A DNA stretch of 14,409 nt from Calditrichota bacterium (GCA_024276455.1 JAJRXE010000308.1:1-14409), one strand, 5' to 3'; numbered from the stretch's first letter, positions 7,392-14,361 are shown. Notes: generated from the letters alone by a model not told the origin. Translations and numbers: made by a program.

Positions 7392-7459
7392 TGGGCTTTT
7401 TAAAAGGTTGTTTGTGCATTTTGAACCATTTTTTATGAACACTTAACTAAGGAGGGATT

Positions 7460-8782
7460 ATGACTCGCGATGAAATTTTAAAGGTCTGCCGTGAGGAAAA
7501 AGTGCAATTCTTGCGGCTTCAGTTTACTGACATTTTTGGGGTGAATAAGAATGTGGAAGTACCAGCGTCCCAGTTCGAAAAAGCGTTGGATGGGGAAATA
7601 TTGTTTGATGGTTCGTCGATTGAGGGATTTGCCCGGATTGAAGAATCAGACATGTTGTTAAAGCCGGACTACGAGACCTTTCGCATTTTTCCCTGGGAGA
7701 ACGAAAAGGGCAAAATCGCCCGCCTGATCTGCGACATTATGAACCCCGACGGGACTCCCTTTGCGGGCGATCCGCGGCAAATTCTGAAGAAAGTGTGCCA
7801 GAAGGCCGAGTCGCTGGGATTTACCATGTACGCCGGACCGGAAGCGGAATTCTTTTTCTTCTTGCACGATGAAAAAGGAAGTCCAGTACCTTTAACGCAT
7901 GATTCGGCCGGTTACTTCGATCTGGCCCCGCTGGACCTGGGCGAAGATGCCCGGCGGGAGATCGTGAACGTGTTAAACCAGCTCGGATTCGAAGTGGAGG
8001 CAGCCCACCACGAAGTGGCGCGGGGACAGCATGAAATCGATTTTAAGTACGCCGATGCCATTACCACGGCCGATAATGTCTCGACTTTTAAATTCGTGGT
8101 ACGAAAAATTGCGAAAAAATACAACTTGCACGCCACTTTCATGCCCAAACCGGTGTTTGGCATTAACGGTTCTGGAATGCATGTCCATCAGTCGTTGTTC
8201 CGCGGAGAGGAAAATGCTTTCTACGATCCTTCCTCTGAAAACGGCCTTTCGGAGGTGGCACTCTATTACATCGGAGGAATTTTGAAACATGCCAAGGCGT
8301 TTGTAGCAATTACCAATCCGCTGATTAATTCCTACAAACGGTTGGTACCGGGATACGAAGCCCCGGTCAATATTGCCTGGTCGGAACGGAATCGCAGTCC
8401 GTTGGTGCGGGTGCCGGCCAAACGGGGGAAGAGTACCCGGATCGAGGTGCGTGTTCCCGACCCCTCTGCCAACCCCTATCTGGCCCTGGCGGTCATGTTG
8501 GCGGCCGGATTGGACGGGATCGAGAATAAAATTACCCCGCCCCCGGCAGTGAACAAAAATATCTTTACCATGAGTCAGCGGGAGAAACGCCGCTTGAAAA
8601 TCGACGAGCTTCCCGCCAACCTCTGGGAGGCCATTCAAAATCTGGAAAAAAGCCGCCTGATGCGCGAAACCCTGGGAGAACACGTTTTCTTCCATTTTGT
8701 GAATGCCAAGAAAATGGAGTGGGGAGAGTACATTTCGCAGGTGCACCAGTGGGAGATTGACCGCTACCTCTCGTATTATTAA
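7460..8782 (+). CDS. glnA: Glutamine synthetase type I (GSI-alpha)
   Basis: This 440-residue cytoplasmic enzyme makes glutamine from glutamate, ammonia and ATP as a dodecamer. Diagnostic segments are FDGSSIEGF (49-57, including the catalytic Asp), GPEAEFF (126-132, metal ligands Glu128 and Glu130), HHEVARGQHE (183-192, Glu185 and Glu192), GSGMHVHQS (237-245, metal-ligand His241), KRLVPGYEAP (293-302, flap Glu300) and EVRVPDPSANPY (329-340). The length, the absence of the 25-residue insertion of GSI-beta, and Phe in NIFTMS (367-372) where adenylylated enzymes have the modified Tyr indicate the alpha class, not controlled by adenylylation. Arg59 corresponds to the arginine needed for feedback inhibition in Gram-positive GSI-alpha. 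The ATG has AAGGAGG at 7449-7455. It is a single-gene unit ending at a strong terminator. I see no GlnR or sigma-54 site. Confidence 0.97.
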   Translation: MTRDEILKVCREEKVQFLRLQFTDIFGVNKNVEVPASQFEKALDGEILFDGSSIEGFARIEESDMLLKPDYETFRIFPWENEKGKIARLICDIMNPDGTPFAGDPRQILKKVCQKAESLGFTMYAGPEAEFFFFLHDEKGSPVPLTHDSAGYFDLAPLDLGEDARREIVNVLNQLGFEVEAAHHEVARGQHEIDFKYADAITTADNVSTFKFVVRKIAKKYNLHATFMPKPVFGINGSGMHVHQSLFRGEENAFYDPSSENGLSEVALYYIGGILKHAKAFVAITNPLINSYKRLVPGYEAPVNIAWSERNRSPLVRVPAKRGKSTRIEVRVPDPSANPYLALAVMLAAGLDGIENKITPPPAVNKNIFTMSQREKRRLKIDELPANLWEAIQNLEKSRLMRETLGEHVFFHFVNAKKMEWGEYISQVHQWEIDRYLSYY

Positions 8783-8812
8783 TCGATTTGGAAGGATTGG
8801 TTTAGTCGGTGG

Positions 8813-8851
8813 AGCAAGCCGGGTTCTGTGTTGAATCCGGCTTGCTTTTTT
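8813..8851 (+). terminator. Intrinsic terminator of glnA
   Basis: A 13-base-pair stem with one G-T pair (8813-8825 with 8834-8846) and an 8-base loop is followed by TTTTT (8847-8851), 30 bases past the glnA stop. In the reverse direction the stem is followed by CCACC, so it serves glnA rather than the opposing antiporter gene. Confidence 0.9.
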
Positions 8852-8860
8852 AACAAAGGG

Positions 8861-10153
8861 TCAGGTTATGGTTATCTCCTTGGCTTTTTCCAGGGAAATC
8901 CGGAACAGGATTGGTCCGATGATCTGGTTGATGGTGACCGCGGCAATGATGAGGGTTTGTACATTGTCTCCAATGGTTCCCGGGAAACTCGCACTTACGA
9001 TGCTCACCAGTCCCAGGGTGAGGCCCGCTTGACCGATGAAGCCCATCCAGCCCAGTTTTTGGACTTCAGGGGTTGAGTGAGTTAGCTTTCCGCCCAGATA
9101 CGTTCCCCCGAAGGTAGTGGCGATTCTTAAGATCACAATAATAATAGCCAGCCAGAAGTTGTTCAAAAAAATCGGGATATTCAGAGAAGCGCCGGCAATG
9201 GCAAAAAAGGTAACGTAAATGGGGAGCGATCCCTCCTCTATGGCTTCAATAAGCTGACCGCCGGTATCGCTGAAGTTTTGTACAAAAAACCCGGCCACCA
9301 TGAAAACCAGTACCAGCTCTACATGCAACATGGCCGAAACCTCGATCCCCAACAGTACGAATCCCAGCAGAAAAAGTACCGTCTGGGTGCCTACATATTT
9401 CAGATAGAGCAGAATTAGCCCTCCGGCAGCTATCCCGATAAGAATGGATAATCCCACTTCAATAACCACCTCTAACATGTAACTGAAATGGATGACTTCT
9501 CCCGGTAGTAAAAGAGGCTTGGCCAAAGATAGCAGAATGGAAAAAAGAAGAACAACCACAATGTCTTTAAAGACGGTAACTCCCAGAATGAAATCGGTAA
9601 ACCTTCCGCGCGCACCGGTTTCGGTGATAATGGCGATGGTTGTAGAAGGAGACTTGGCAATAGCCAATGAGCCCAGCAGGAGGCCAACGCCAAGAAAAGC
9701 ATTTCTATCCGCGTTTGCTAAAAAGGCAATCTGTTGACCATAAAACATTACGAAAACGATGAATCCGGCCAGAACTAGCAAAACTTGAAAGAGTATTACC
9801 ACAACAATGGTTTTGAATTGTCCTTTCATATCCCGGTAGCGGAATTCACCTCCCGCGGTTAAGGCAATGAGCCCCAGGGCAATGTTGTTAATTAGTTGTA
9901 AGTTCTGCACGCTTTGCTCAGAAATGGCGTTTAAAAGAAATGGTCCCAGCAAAATGCCGGCAAGCATGTAACCGGTTATTTTTGGCAAGCGGTAACGGCT
10001 GACTGCTTTTCCCAGGAGGTAAGCAACAATGATGGTGAATCCCAGAGCCATAATGCTTTCGGCAACTGCAGAGGCGTGATTGGGAAGAGGGACGCGTAGA
10101 AAGATCGCCATCAACAGGGAAAATAAAATAATAATCAGAAATAGCCGCTTCAC
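8861..10153 (-). CDS. Cation:proton antiporter, CPA2 (Kef-like) family, membrane domain only
   Basis: This 430-residue protein has about 12 hydrophobic segments from residue 4 to 418. The CPA2 motif KITGYMLAGILLGP lies at 58-71. The crossed-helix ion site is represented by KSPSTT (167-172) and FKDIVVVLL (195-203); Asp197 is the expected ion- and proton-binding residue and is preceded by Lys196, where KefC has Gln and electrogenic antiporters have Asp. Arg343 occupies the conserved basic position of the late core helix, and GFIGQAGLTLG (371-381) is typical. It would exchange Na+ or K+ for protons across the cytoplasmic membrane. No cytoplasmic RCK domain is attached. Translation starts at GTG 10153, whose last bases form the stop of the upstream antiporter gene (GTGA overlap), so synthesis is coupled to a second, different antiporter. 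Confidence 0.87.
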   Translation of the reverse strand: MKRLFLIIILFSLLMAIFLRVPLPNHASAVAESIMALGFTIIVAYLLGKAVSRYRLPKITGYMLAGILLGPFLLNAISEQSVQNLQLINNIALGLIALTAGGEFRYRDMKGQFKTIVVVILFQVLLVLAGFIVFVMFYGQQIAFLANADRNAFLGVGLLLGSLAIAKSPSTTIAIITETGARGRFTDFILGVTVFKDIVVVLLFSILLSLAKPLLLPGEVIHFSYMLEVVIEVGLSILIGIAAGGLILLYLKYVGTQTVLFLLGFVLLGIEVSAMLHVELVLVFMVAGFFVQNFSDTGGQLIEAIEEGSLPIYVTFFAIAGASLNIPIFLNNFWLAIIIVILRIATTFGGTYLGGKLTHSTPEVQKLGWMGFIGQAGLTLGLVSIVSASFPGTIGDNVQTLIIAAVTINQIIGPILFRISLEKAKEITIT

Positions 10154-11349
10154 TTTATTTCCCCCTCCCGTTTCAGGATTTTTTGAGCTGCGATGGCAGC
10201 GTATTCATCGAAGGCAAAGATGGCGAAGATGGTGGCACTCATTACGGCACTGCCCATCAGGCCTCCGTAAAAAAGATCGAAATTGAAAGCGATCGCCAGT
10301 GCAACCCCTCCGAACGAGAACAGTCCTTTCCCCACATCGAAAGGGATGGGAAAAGCACAGTCAACGAATTTGCTGGTAATTCCGCCGGCCAGATATTTCG
10401 CCACGAAGCGTGCCAGGATAAAAATTCCTACCATGGCAATCTCGTGGACCAGATGAAATTTCCACATAGCGCCGGCAAAAACCAGGAGGAACAGGTAAAT
10501 CGGTTTCTCGGCCAATCCCAAAACCCGCATCACTTTTTCCGACTCCCGGTGGAACTGCGCCAGAACAATCCCGACAATCATATTCAGAAAAATTGGCGAA
10601 ATATGGAAATAAAACCCAATTCCGCTGGTAAAGATGACCAGTCCCAGGACGAGCAGTAATAGTTCGTGATGGTCGAAGTGGAGCTGAATCAGGAATCGAA
10701 AGATGAAAGCAATGCCGATTCCGGTGGCAAGGGTGAGAGAAATCCAGATCAGGAACGATGGTAAATCTGGAGAGCCGAAAGGATGAAAAAGAAGCATCAG
10801 GATTCCGGCCAGGGCAATGCCCCAGAAATTATCCAGACTGGCGGTAAAGAGAAGAAGATGGGTTAATTTGCCGCGAGCTTTTTTATCGACCACAATCCGG
10901 TTGATGGTTAAGGGGGCAGTGAGGGCACCCAATGCACCCAGAATTAAGACGAGATGAAGGGAGCTGGCGTAAGGTCGGGGATAAATGAGGAAAAGAAAAA
11001 GGAAAAGGAAAAGTATGATTATCAGAAATGAAATCAGAAACTGAGTGCTTAAAAAAAGAAGGTAATTCCGCGGGTAGCGCCGGATGTTCTTCCAGCGTAA
11101 TTGAATACCGAAAAGCAACCCGATCCAGCCCAGTGCCAGACTAATAAAAGGTTGGAGATTCTCCAGGATGGCGTCGCTCAGGAAGTTAAAAAAACGGGGT
11201 CCCAGGAATACCCCAACCAGAATGTACGGAATACCGCTGGCCACAAATCCGGCAATAAGGGGATGTTTTAGAATGGCAGAATGGCGAAAGAAGCGAGTGC
11301 CTGCAAATGCGATGACTAAAATAATAAGTAAACCGATTACTGGCGTCAT
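10150..11349 (-). CDS. Divergent cation:proton antiporter-like membrane protein (CPA2-type)
   Basis: This 399-residue integral membrane protein has about 11-12 hydrophobic segments and the same overall plan as the downstream antiporter: PYILVGVFLGPRF at 41-53, APLTIN at 145-150 as the helix-break segment, SLDNFWGIAL at 171-180 with Asp173 in the expected ion-binding place followed by Asn174, Arg314 as the conserved basic residue, and GLFSFGGVALAIAF at 342-355. Sequence resemblance to its partner is weak, so this is an ancient paralogue or complementary subunit, not a recent duplicate. Residues 107-123 are an unusually pure Leu/Phe/Ile run. The ATG at 11349 has AGGGA just upstream. The gene ends in a GTGA overlap with the next antiporter. 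A heteromeric exchanger is possible; two independent exchangers are the alternative. Confidence 0.75.
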   Translation of the reverse strand: MTPVIGLLIILVIAFAGTRFFRHSAILKHPLIAGFVASGIPYILVGVFLGPRFFNFLSDAILENLQPFISLALGWIGLLFGIQLRWKNIRRYPRNYLLFLSTQFLISFLIIILFLFLFLFLIYPRPYASSLHLVLILGALGALTAPLTINRIVVDKKARGKLTHLLLFTASLDNFWGIALAGILMLLFHPFGSPDLPSFLIWISLTLATGIGIAFIFRFLIQLHFDHHELLLLVLGLVIFTSGIGFYFHISPIFLNMIVGIVLAQFHRESEKVMRVLGLAEKPIYLFLLVFAGAMWKFHLVHEIAMVGIFILARFVAKYLAGGITSKFVDCAFPIPFDVGKGLFSFGGVALAIAFNFDLFYGGLMGSAVMSATIFAIFAFDEYAAIAAQKILKREGEIK

Positions 11350-11403
11350 GTTCCCTGTTAAGTATTTTCGCTAAAGATGTTTAAATTTTTGCAATTAAGC
11401 AAG

Positions 11404-11427
11404 GGAATTTCCGATCGGTAAAATTCC
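11404..11427. promoter_or_regulatory. Interrupted palindrome upstream of the antiporter pair
   Basis: GGAATTT (11404-11410) and AAATTCC (11421-11427) are complementary arms around CCGATCGG (11411-11418), itself a palindrome. It lies 55 bases upstream of the first antiporter ATG and 25 bases beyond the stop of the radical SAM gene, both on the minus strand. It is not followed by a T run in either direction, which favours an operator or mRNA structure over a terminator. Confidence 0.35.
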
Positions 11428-11451
11428 GTAGCTCGAAATGGCATTCAAATT

Positions 11452-12621
11452 CTATTTTTCTGATGCTCCGAATCGAATGTTTTGTTGGTAAATTTCCTTC
11501 ATTGGTTTAGGAAGGTTGAGTTGGGGAAAACGGGCAGAGAGATGTTGGGCAAAGTACCAGTCAACATCGTTATTGGTTTTGGGAGTTTTGTCTAATACTT
11601 TTTTCCACATCTCTTCGCTTTCCATACAAAAGTAAACAAAAGGTTGCCCGAACACCTCCCTTAGTTTTTGGTAAATGGCTTTGTACATTTTTAAACGCAA
11701 GGGGCGTAAATAACGGCTTTTCCCATCCAGACCACTGATCTGTTCTCCCGAAAAAATGCGGGTTTTAGGAAAACGACTTAAAACAATTTCTTTTAATTGT
11801 GGTGGGTAGCGTAAACTTCCCAGACTAATCCAGGCAATTTGCTCCGAGGGAATAAATTGCCCGAGGGTTTCAATAAGATGAGAATAGAGTTCTTCCCAGT
11901 CCAGTACAAAAATGATCGGGTCGAAGTGAAACCCGATCAGAAAGCCACGTTCAGCTGCTTTCCGGGCCGCTTTCAATCGGCGGACGAGTGGGGTTGCTTT
12001 GTGTTCGTCGGAGGCTACTATTTCCTCCGGATTCACCGACCAGGAGAGTACAATTTTTTCGGGGGAAACTTCTTGTAGGTGATTGATATGGTCGGTTTTG
12101 CTCTTTAACTCTAGTAAAATATTGGGAAGTTTTTGAACTTCAGCAATGAGCCTTTCCGATAGGCGAGTCACCGGATCGAGCGCCAGGCTGTCGGTAAGTT
12201 CTCCTGTGCCTATTCGTAAGATTCGCCGGGAATTTAGATGAGAAATTTCCCGCAGTTCACTAATAATTTTTTGGTAATTCGTGTAAATGGTAATAGCTGG
12301 GTTGTTGATGTAACCCTGCAAAATGCAATAAGTGCAGTCAATGGGACAATTTGTGGTTTCGTTGATGACCAGATAATTACAACAGCGGTACGTTGTTGCT
12401 GTTCCCGGGCAGGGTTTCAGAAACCGTCCTTTAAAATGAGTTAACCAGAGAATTCTTTTCCCTTCGGTGAGGGAAAGCCGGGCTAATTGGTGAGAAAATG
12501 TCTCCGCTTCCTCCACAATGGAATAGGGAACATCCGGGAAGTATTCGAGCACTCTCCGGGTAATTTCATCTTCCCTGGCTATCGAATCAATGTAAATGCG
12601 AGTAAATTTATATGGAATCAT
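11452..12621 (-). CDS. SPL-family radical SAM protein (spore photoproduct lyase-like)
   Basis: With the start chosen here the protein has 389 residues. CPIDCTYC (Cys92, Cys96, Cys99) is the CxxxCxxC radical SAM motif binding the [4Fe-4S] cluster, followed by ILQGYINNP, typical of spore photoproduct lyase (SPL). GTGELTDSL (138-146) and FHFDPI match the wider SPL-like family. True SPL has a hydrogen-donor Cys in the AACTSD segment; here the aligned place is Gly in GTGELTDSL, so repair of spore photoproduct is doubtful and a different radical reaction is likely. The open frame extends upstream to a TTG at 12693, but that part overlaps the K+ channel gene; ATG 12621, giving MIPYKFTRIYID, matches the usual family N-terminus and leaves a 10-base gap. 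The ribosome binding site is weak. It is cotranscribed with the channel gene upstream. Confidence 0.85.
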   Translation of the reverse strand: MIPYKFTRIYIDSIAREDEITRRVLEYFPDVPYSIVEEAETFSHQLARLSLTEGKRILWLTHFKGRFLKPCPGTATTYRCCNYLVINETTNCPIDCTYCILQGYINNPAITIYTNYQKIISELREISHLNSRRILRIGTGELTDSLALDPVTRLSERLIAEVQKLPNILLELKSKTDHINHLQEVSPEKIVLSWSVNPEEIVASDEHKATPLVRRLKAARKAAERGFLIGFHFDPIIFVLDWEELYSHLIETLGQFIPSEQIAWISLGSLRYPPQLKEIVLSRFPKTRIFSGEQISGLDGKSRYLRPLRLKMYKAIYQKLREVFGQPFVYFCMESEEMWKKVLDKTPKTNNDVDWYFAQHLSARFPQLNLPKPMKEIYQQNIRFGASEK

Positions 12622-12631
12622 AAATCTTTGT

Positions 12632-13642
12632 TCAATGGGTCTCGGTTGACAACGCCAACCTTGACAATTCCTTAATGTTTTTCTCTTCGCCAATAACGAT
12701 TAAGCGATCGCCTTCTTTAATTATTGTGTTAGATTGAGGATTGTAGATAACCTCTCCGTTTTTCCGGAAAATGGCTATGATGATAATGTTTAACTCCTTG
12801 CGAATGGGACTTTGCGCCAGAGTTGTATTCACTAATTTCGAATTTTTGGTGACGGTGATCTCTTCGACATTCAAATCCAGAGGACGATCGCGAGCAATGA
12901 TTTCAATGAAATCCACCAGGCCGGGACGTAAAAGAACCTGTGCCATGCGGTTACCTCCAATCTCGTATGGTTTGACCACCCGATTCGCGCCAGCCTTGAT
13001 TAATTTCGATTCGGTTTCTTCTTCCACTGCACGGGCAACAATGAAAATGTTGGGATTTAAAACCCTTGCCGAGAGGGTGGCAAAAACGTTGTCTGCCTCT
13101 GTAGGAAGGGCGGCAACCAGTCCCTTGGCCTGTTTAATTCCCGCCAGATTCAGGATTTCGTCTTCGGTAGCATCTCCCTCGACGTACGTTAGGCCGTGTT
13201 CCCGCAGTCGTTCAATTTCTTCAGGGTTCCTTTCAATAACGACAAAATCGGCCTTATTCTTTTTCAGAACCTCGCAAATCTTTTTACCCATTCGTCCGTA
13301 GCCACATACAATATAGTGGTTCTTCAGGCTCTGCACTTTACGACTCATTTTTTTCCTCCTCTGGAGGTAGGTTTCAACAAAGAGTTGGGCAATGCGACCC
13401 CCGGTGTACGCAATGGTAGCCACTCCAAGCACCAGAATGAACATGGTAAAAAAGCGCCCGGCTGGACTTAAAGGGCGTACTTCCCGGTAACCAGTGGTAG
13501 TAATGGTAATAATGGTCATATAAAGGGAATCGAACCAGTCCCATCCCTCGATGATTTCGTAACCGACCACCCCAACAAAAATAATTCCGAATAGCAGGGC
13601 AACCGCAATCTTTACTTGATGTTTAATATGAGTAATTTGCAT
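12632..13642 (-). CDS. Two-TM potassium channel with RCK (TrkA-N/TrkA-C) domains
   Basis: This MthK-like protein has 336 residues from ATG 13642. Helix 1 is about 10-30, the pore loop about 38-56 and helix 2 about 63-89, followed by an RCK N-domain with the Rossmann motif GYGRMG (113-118), GDATEDEIL at about 155-163, and a TrkA-C domain over the last 90 residues. It should pass K+ across the cytoplasmic membrane, gated by ligand or nucleotide binding to the RCK ring. The filter reads TTTGYREV (48-55) instead of TVGYGD; related TTVGFREV filters occur in some bacterial RCK channels. The frame extends to a GTG at 13768, but the extra 42 residues have no good ribosome binding site and no family counterpart. 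The radical SAM gene starts 10 bases downstream. Confidence 0.88.
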   Translation of the reverse strand: MQITHIKHQVKIAVALLFGIIFVGVVGYEIIEGWDWFDSLYMTIITITTTGYREVRPLSPAGRFFTMFILVLGVATIAYTGGRIAQLFVETYLQRRKKMSRKVQSLKNHYIVCGYGRMGKKICEVLKKNKADFVVIERNPEEIERLREHGLTYVEGDATEDEILNLAGIKQAKGLVAALPTEADNVFATLSARVLNPNIFIVARAVEEETESKLIKAGANRVVKPYEIGGNRMAQVLLRPGLVDFIEIIARDRPLDLNVEEITVTKNSKLVNTTLAQSPIRKELNIIIIAIFRKNGEVIYNPQSNTIIKEGDRLIVIGEEKNIKELSRLALSTETH

Positions 13643-13797
13643 CCGAATATACGCACTCTTTTTATTCGTTAAACAATGAAAAAGATAAGCCAGAGGTTCC
13701 GGATTTAACAAGCATTTTTGATTAATTTTGGGGGAACTTTCGTTTGTTTTCTGCCTTTTTCTATTCACAAAAAGGAAAATTCAAAAGATTGCAACGC

Positions 13798-13826
13798 TTG
13801 ACATTGTCTGAAAAAGATAATATATT
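13798..13826 (+). promoter_or_regulatory. Promoter of the tRNA-Pro/tRNA-Arg unit
   Basis: A perfect TTGACA (13798-13803) is followed after 17 bases by TATATT (13821-13826, five of six matches). The discriminator that follows contains GGGC (13830-13833). G+C-rich discriminators are typical of stable-RNA promoters under stringent control. The predicted start near 13833 lies about 24 bases before the tRNA. Confidence 0.8.
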
Positions 13827-13856
13827 TTTGGGCTTTTGATAGGACGGTAGGAGGAA

Positions 13857-13934
<78 letters not shown>

Positions 13935-13946
13935 TTAGAAAGAGCG

Positions 13947-14019
13947 GCTCCCTTAGCTCAATGGATAGAGCAGCGGCCTTCTAAGCCGTTGGTTGGAGGT
14001 TCGAATCCTCCAGGGAGCG
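13947..14019 (+). tRNA. tRNA-Arg(TCT)
   Basis: Acceptor arms are GCTCCCT (13947-13953) and AGGGAGC (14012-14018) with discriminator G14019. The D stem is GCTC/GAGC, the anticodon stem GCGGC/GCCGT encloses CTTCTAA (anticodon TCT), and the T arm is GGAGG/CCTCC with TTCGAAT. CCA is not encoded. It starts 12 bases after tRNA-Pro and is probably cotranscribed. Confidence 0.97.
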
Positions 14020-14039
14020 CAAGCTTTGTTTGCTGACGG

Positions 14040-14068
14040 TTGTTTTTAGATAATTTTTTGGTTATATT
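14040..14068 (+). promoter_or_regulatory. Candidate promoter of tRNA-His
   Basis: TTGTTT (14040-14045) and TATATT (14063-14068) are exactly 17 bases apart. The -35 box is poor (three of six) but the -10 box equals that of the tRNA-Pro and glnA promoters. The predicted start is about 17 bases upstream of the tRNA. A small GCTGC/GCAGC hairpin (14074-14086) lies in the leader. Confidence 0.4.
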
Positions 14069-14091
14069 TTAGCGCTGCAATGCAGCAAAAT

Positions 14092-14166
14092 GGTGGATGT
14101 AGCTCAGTTGGTTAGAGCACCAGGTTGTGGACCTGGGGGTCGTGGGTTCAAGTCCCATCATCCACC
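14092..14166 (+). tRNA. tRNA-His(GTG)
   Basis: An extra 5' G at position -1 (14092), the histidine identity element, pairs with C73 (14166). Acceptor arms are GTGGATG (14093-14099) and CATCCAC (14159-14165). The anticodon stem CCAGG/CCTGG encloses TTGTGGA (anticodon GTG), and the T arm is GTGGG/CCCAT with TTCAAGT. CCA is not encoded. Confidence 0.97.
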
Positions 14167-14216
14167 CAATTTTTTTATAAGGTTGATTTTTTACATATCG
14201 CTTTTTATATTTTGCA

Positions 14217-14243
14217 CCCTTTTGGACGGGGAGTTCAAAAGGG
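14217..14243. repeat. Hairpin between tRNA-His and tRNA-Glu
   Basis: CCCTTTTGGAC (14217-14227) pairs with GTTCAAAAGGG (14233-14243), eleven pairs with one G-T, around GGGGA. It is 51 bases past tRNA-His and is not followed by T residues on either strand, so it is a structured spacer or processing element rather than a typical terminator. Confidence 0.6.
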
Positions 14244-14299
14244 ACAAAAAAGATCGGGATTAAGAAAATCAAAACCCGTCGTCGTGAGGCTTAGGGCAT

Positions 14300-14313
14300 C
14301 CCGAAGCTTCGGG
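14300..14313. repeat. 14-base perfect palindrome between tRNA genes
   Basis: CCCGAAGCTTCGGG is a perfect palindrome in the spacer before tRNA-Glu, within a locally G+C-richer segment (14289-14325). It may be a dispersed repeat or part of a processing structure; no function is evident. Confidence 0.55.
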
Positions 14314-14361
14314 GCGACCGGGGTTCGAAAGAAAAGATCGAGGTGAGAAAAAGACATAAAT

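Larger units (their letters stand above)
7068..7459. other. A+T-rich intergenic region between divergent sigma and glnA genes
   Basis: This 392-base stretch separates the sigma gene (leftward) and glnA (rightward). It holds a possible small gene (7205-7315) with a TATAAT box upstream, the glnA promoter region (7350-7400) and the glnA leader. For the leftward sigma gene, TTTAAA (7187-7192) at 17 bases from TATATT (7164-7169) is a possible but weak promoter in very A+T-rich sequence. No riboswitch or tRNA is recognised. Confidence 0.6.

Noticed and set aside
7973..8746. Long (257-codon) minus-strand open frame opposite glnA
   Set aside because: It is entirely antisense to a highly conserved enzyme gene, its sequence has no recognisable domain, and long antisense frames are common opposite G+C-rich third positions.
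12622..12693. N-terminal extension of the radical SAM protein from TTG 12693
   Set aside because: The extra 24 residues overlap the channel gene, have no family counterpart and use a TTG; the ATG at 12621 fits the family N-terminus.
13643..13768. 42-residue N-terminal extension of the K+ channel from GTG 13768
   Set aside because: No ribosome binding site precedes it, the added polar residues have no counterpart in two-TM RCK channels, and ATG 13642 places the first helix at the usual distance.
14069..14272. Minus-strand open frame containing GLEPTTPRSTTWCSNQLSY
   Set aside because: This is the antisense translation of the tRNA-His gene, a well-known source of spurious protein annotations. 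The plus-strand frame 14125-14346 over the same tRNA is equally spurious.
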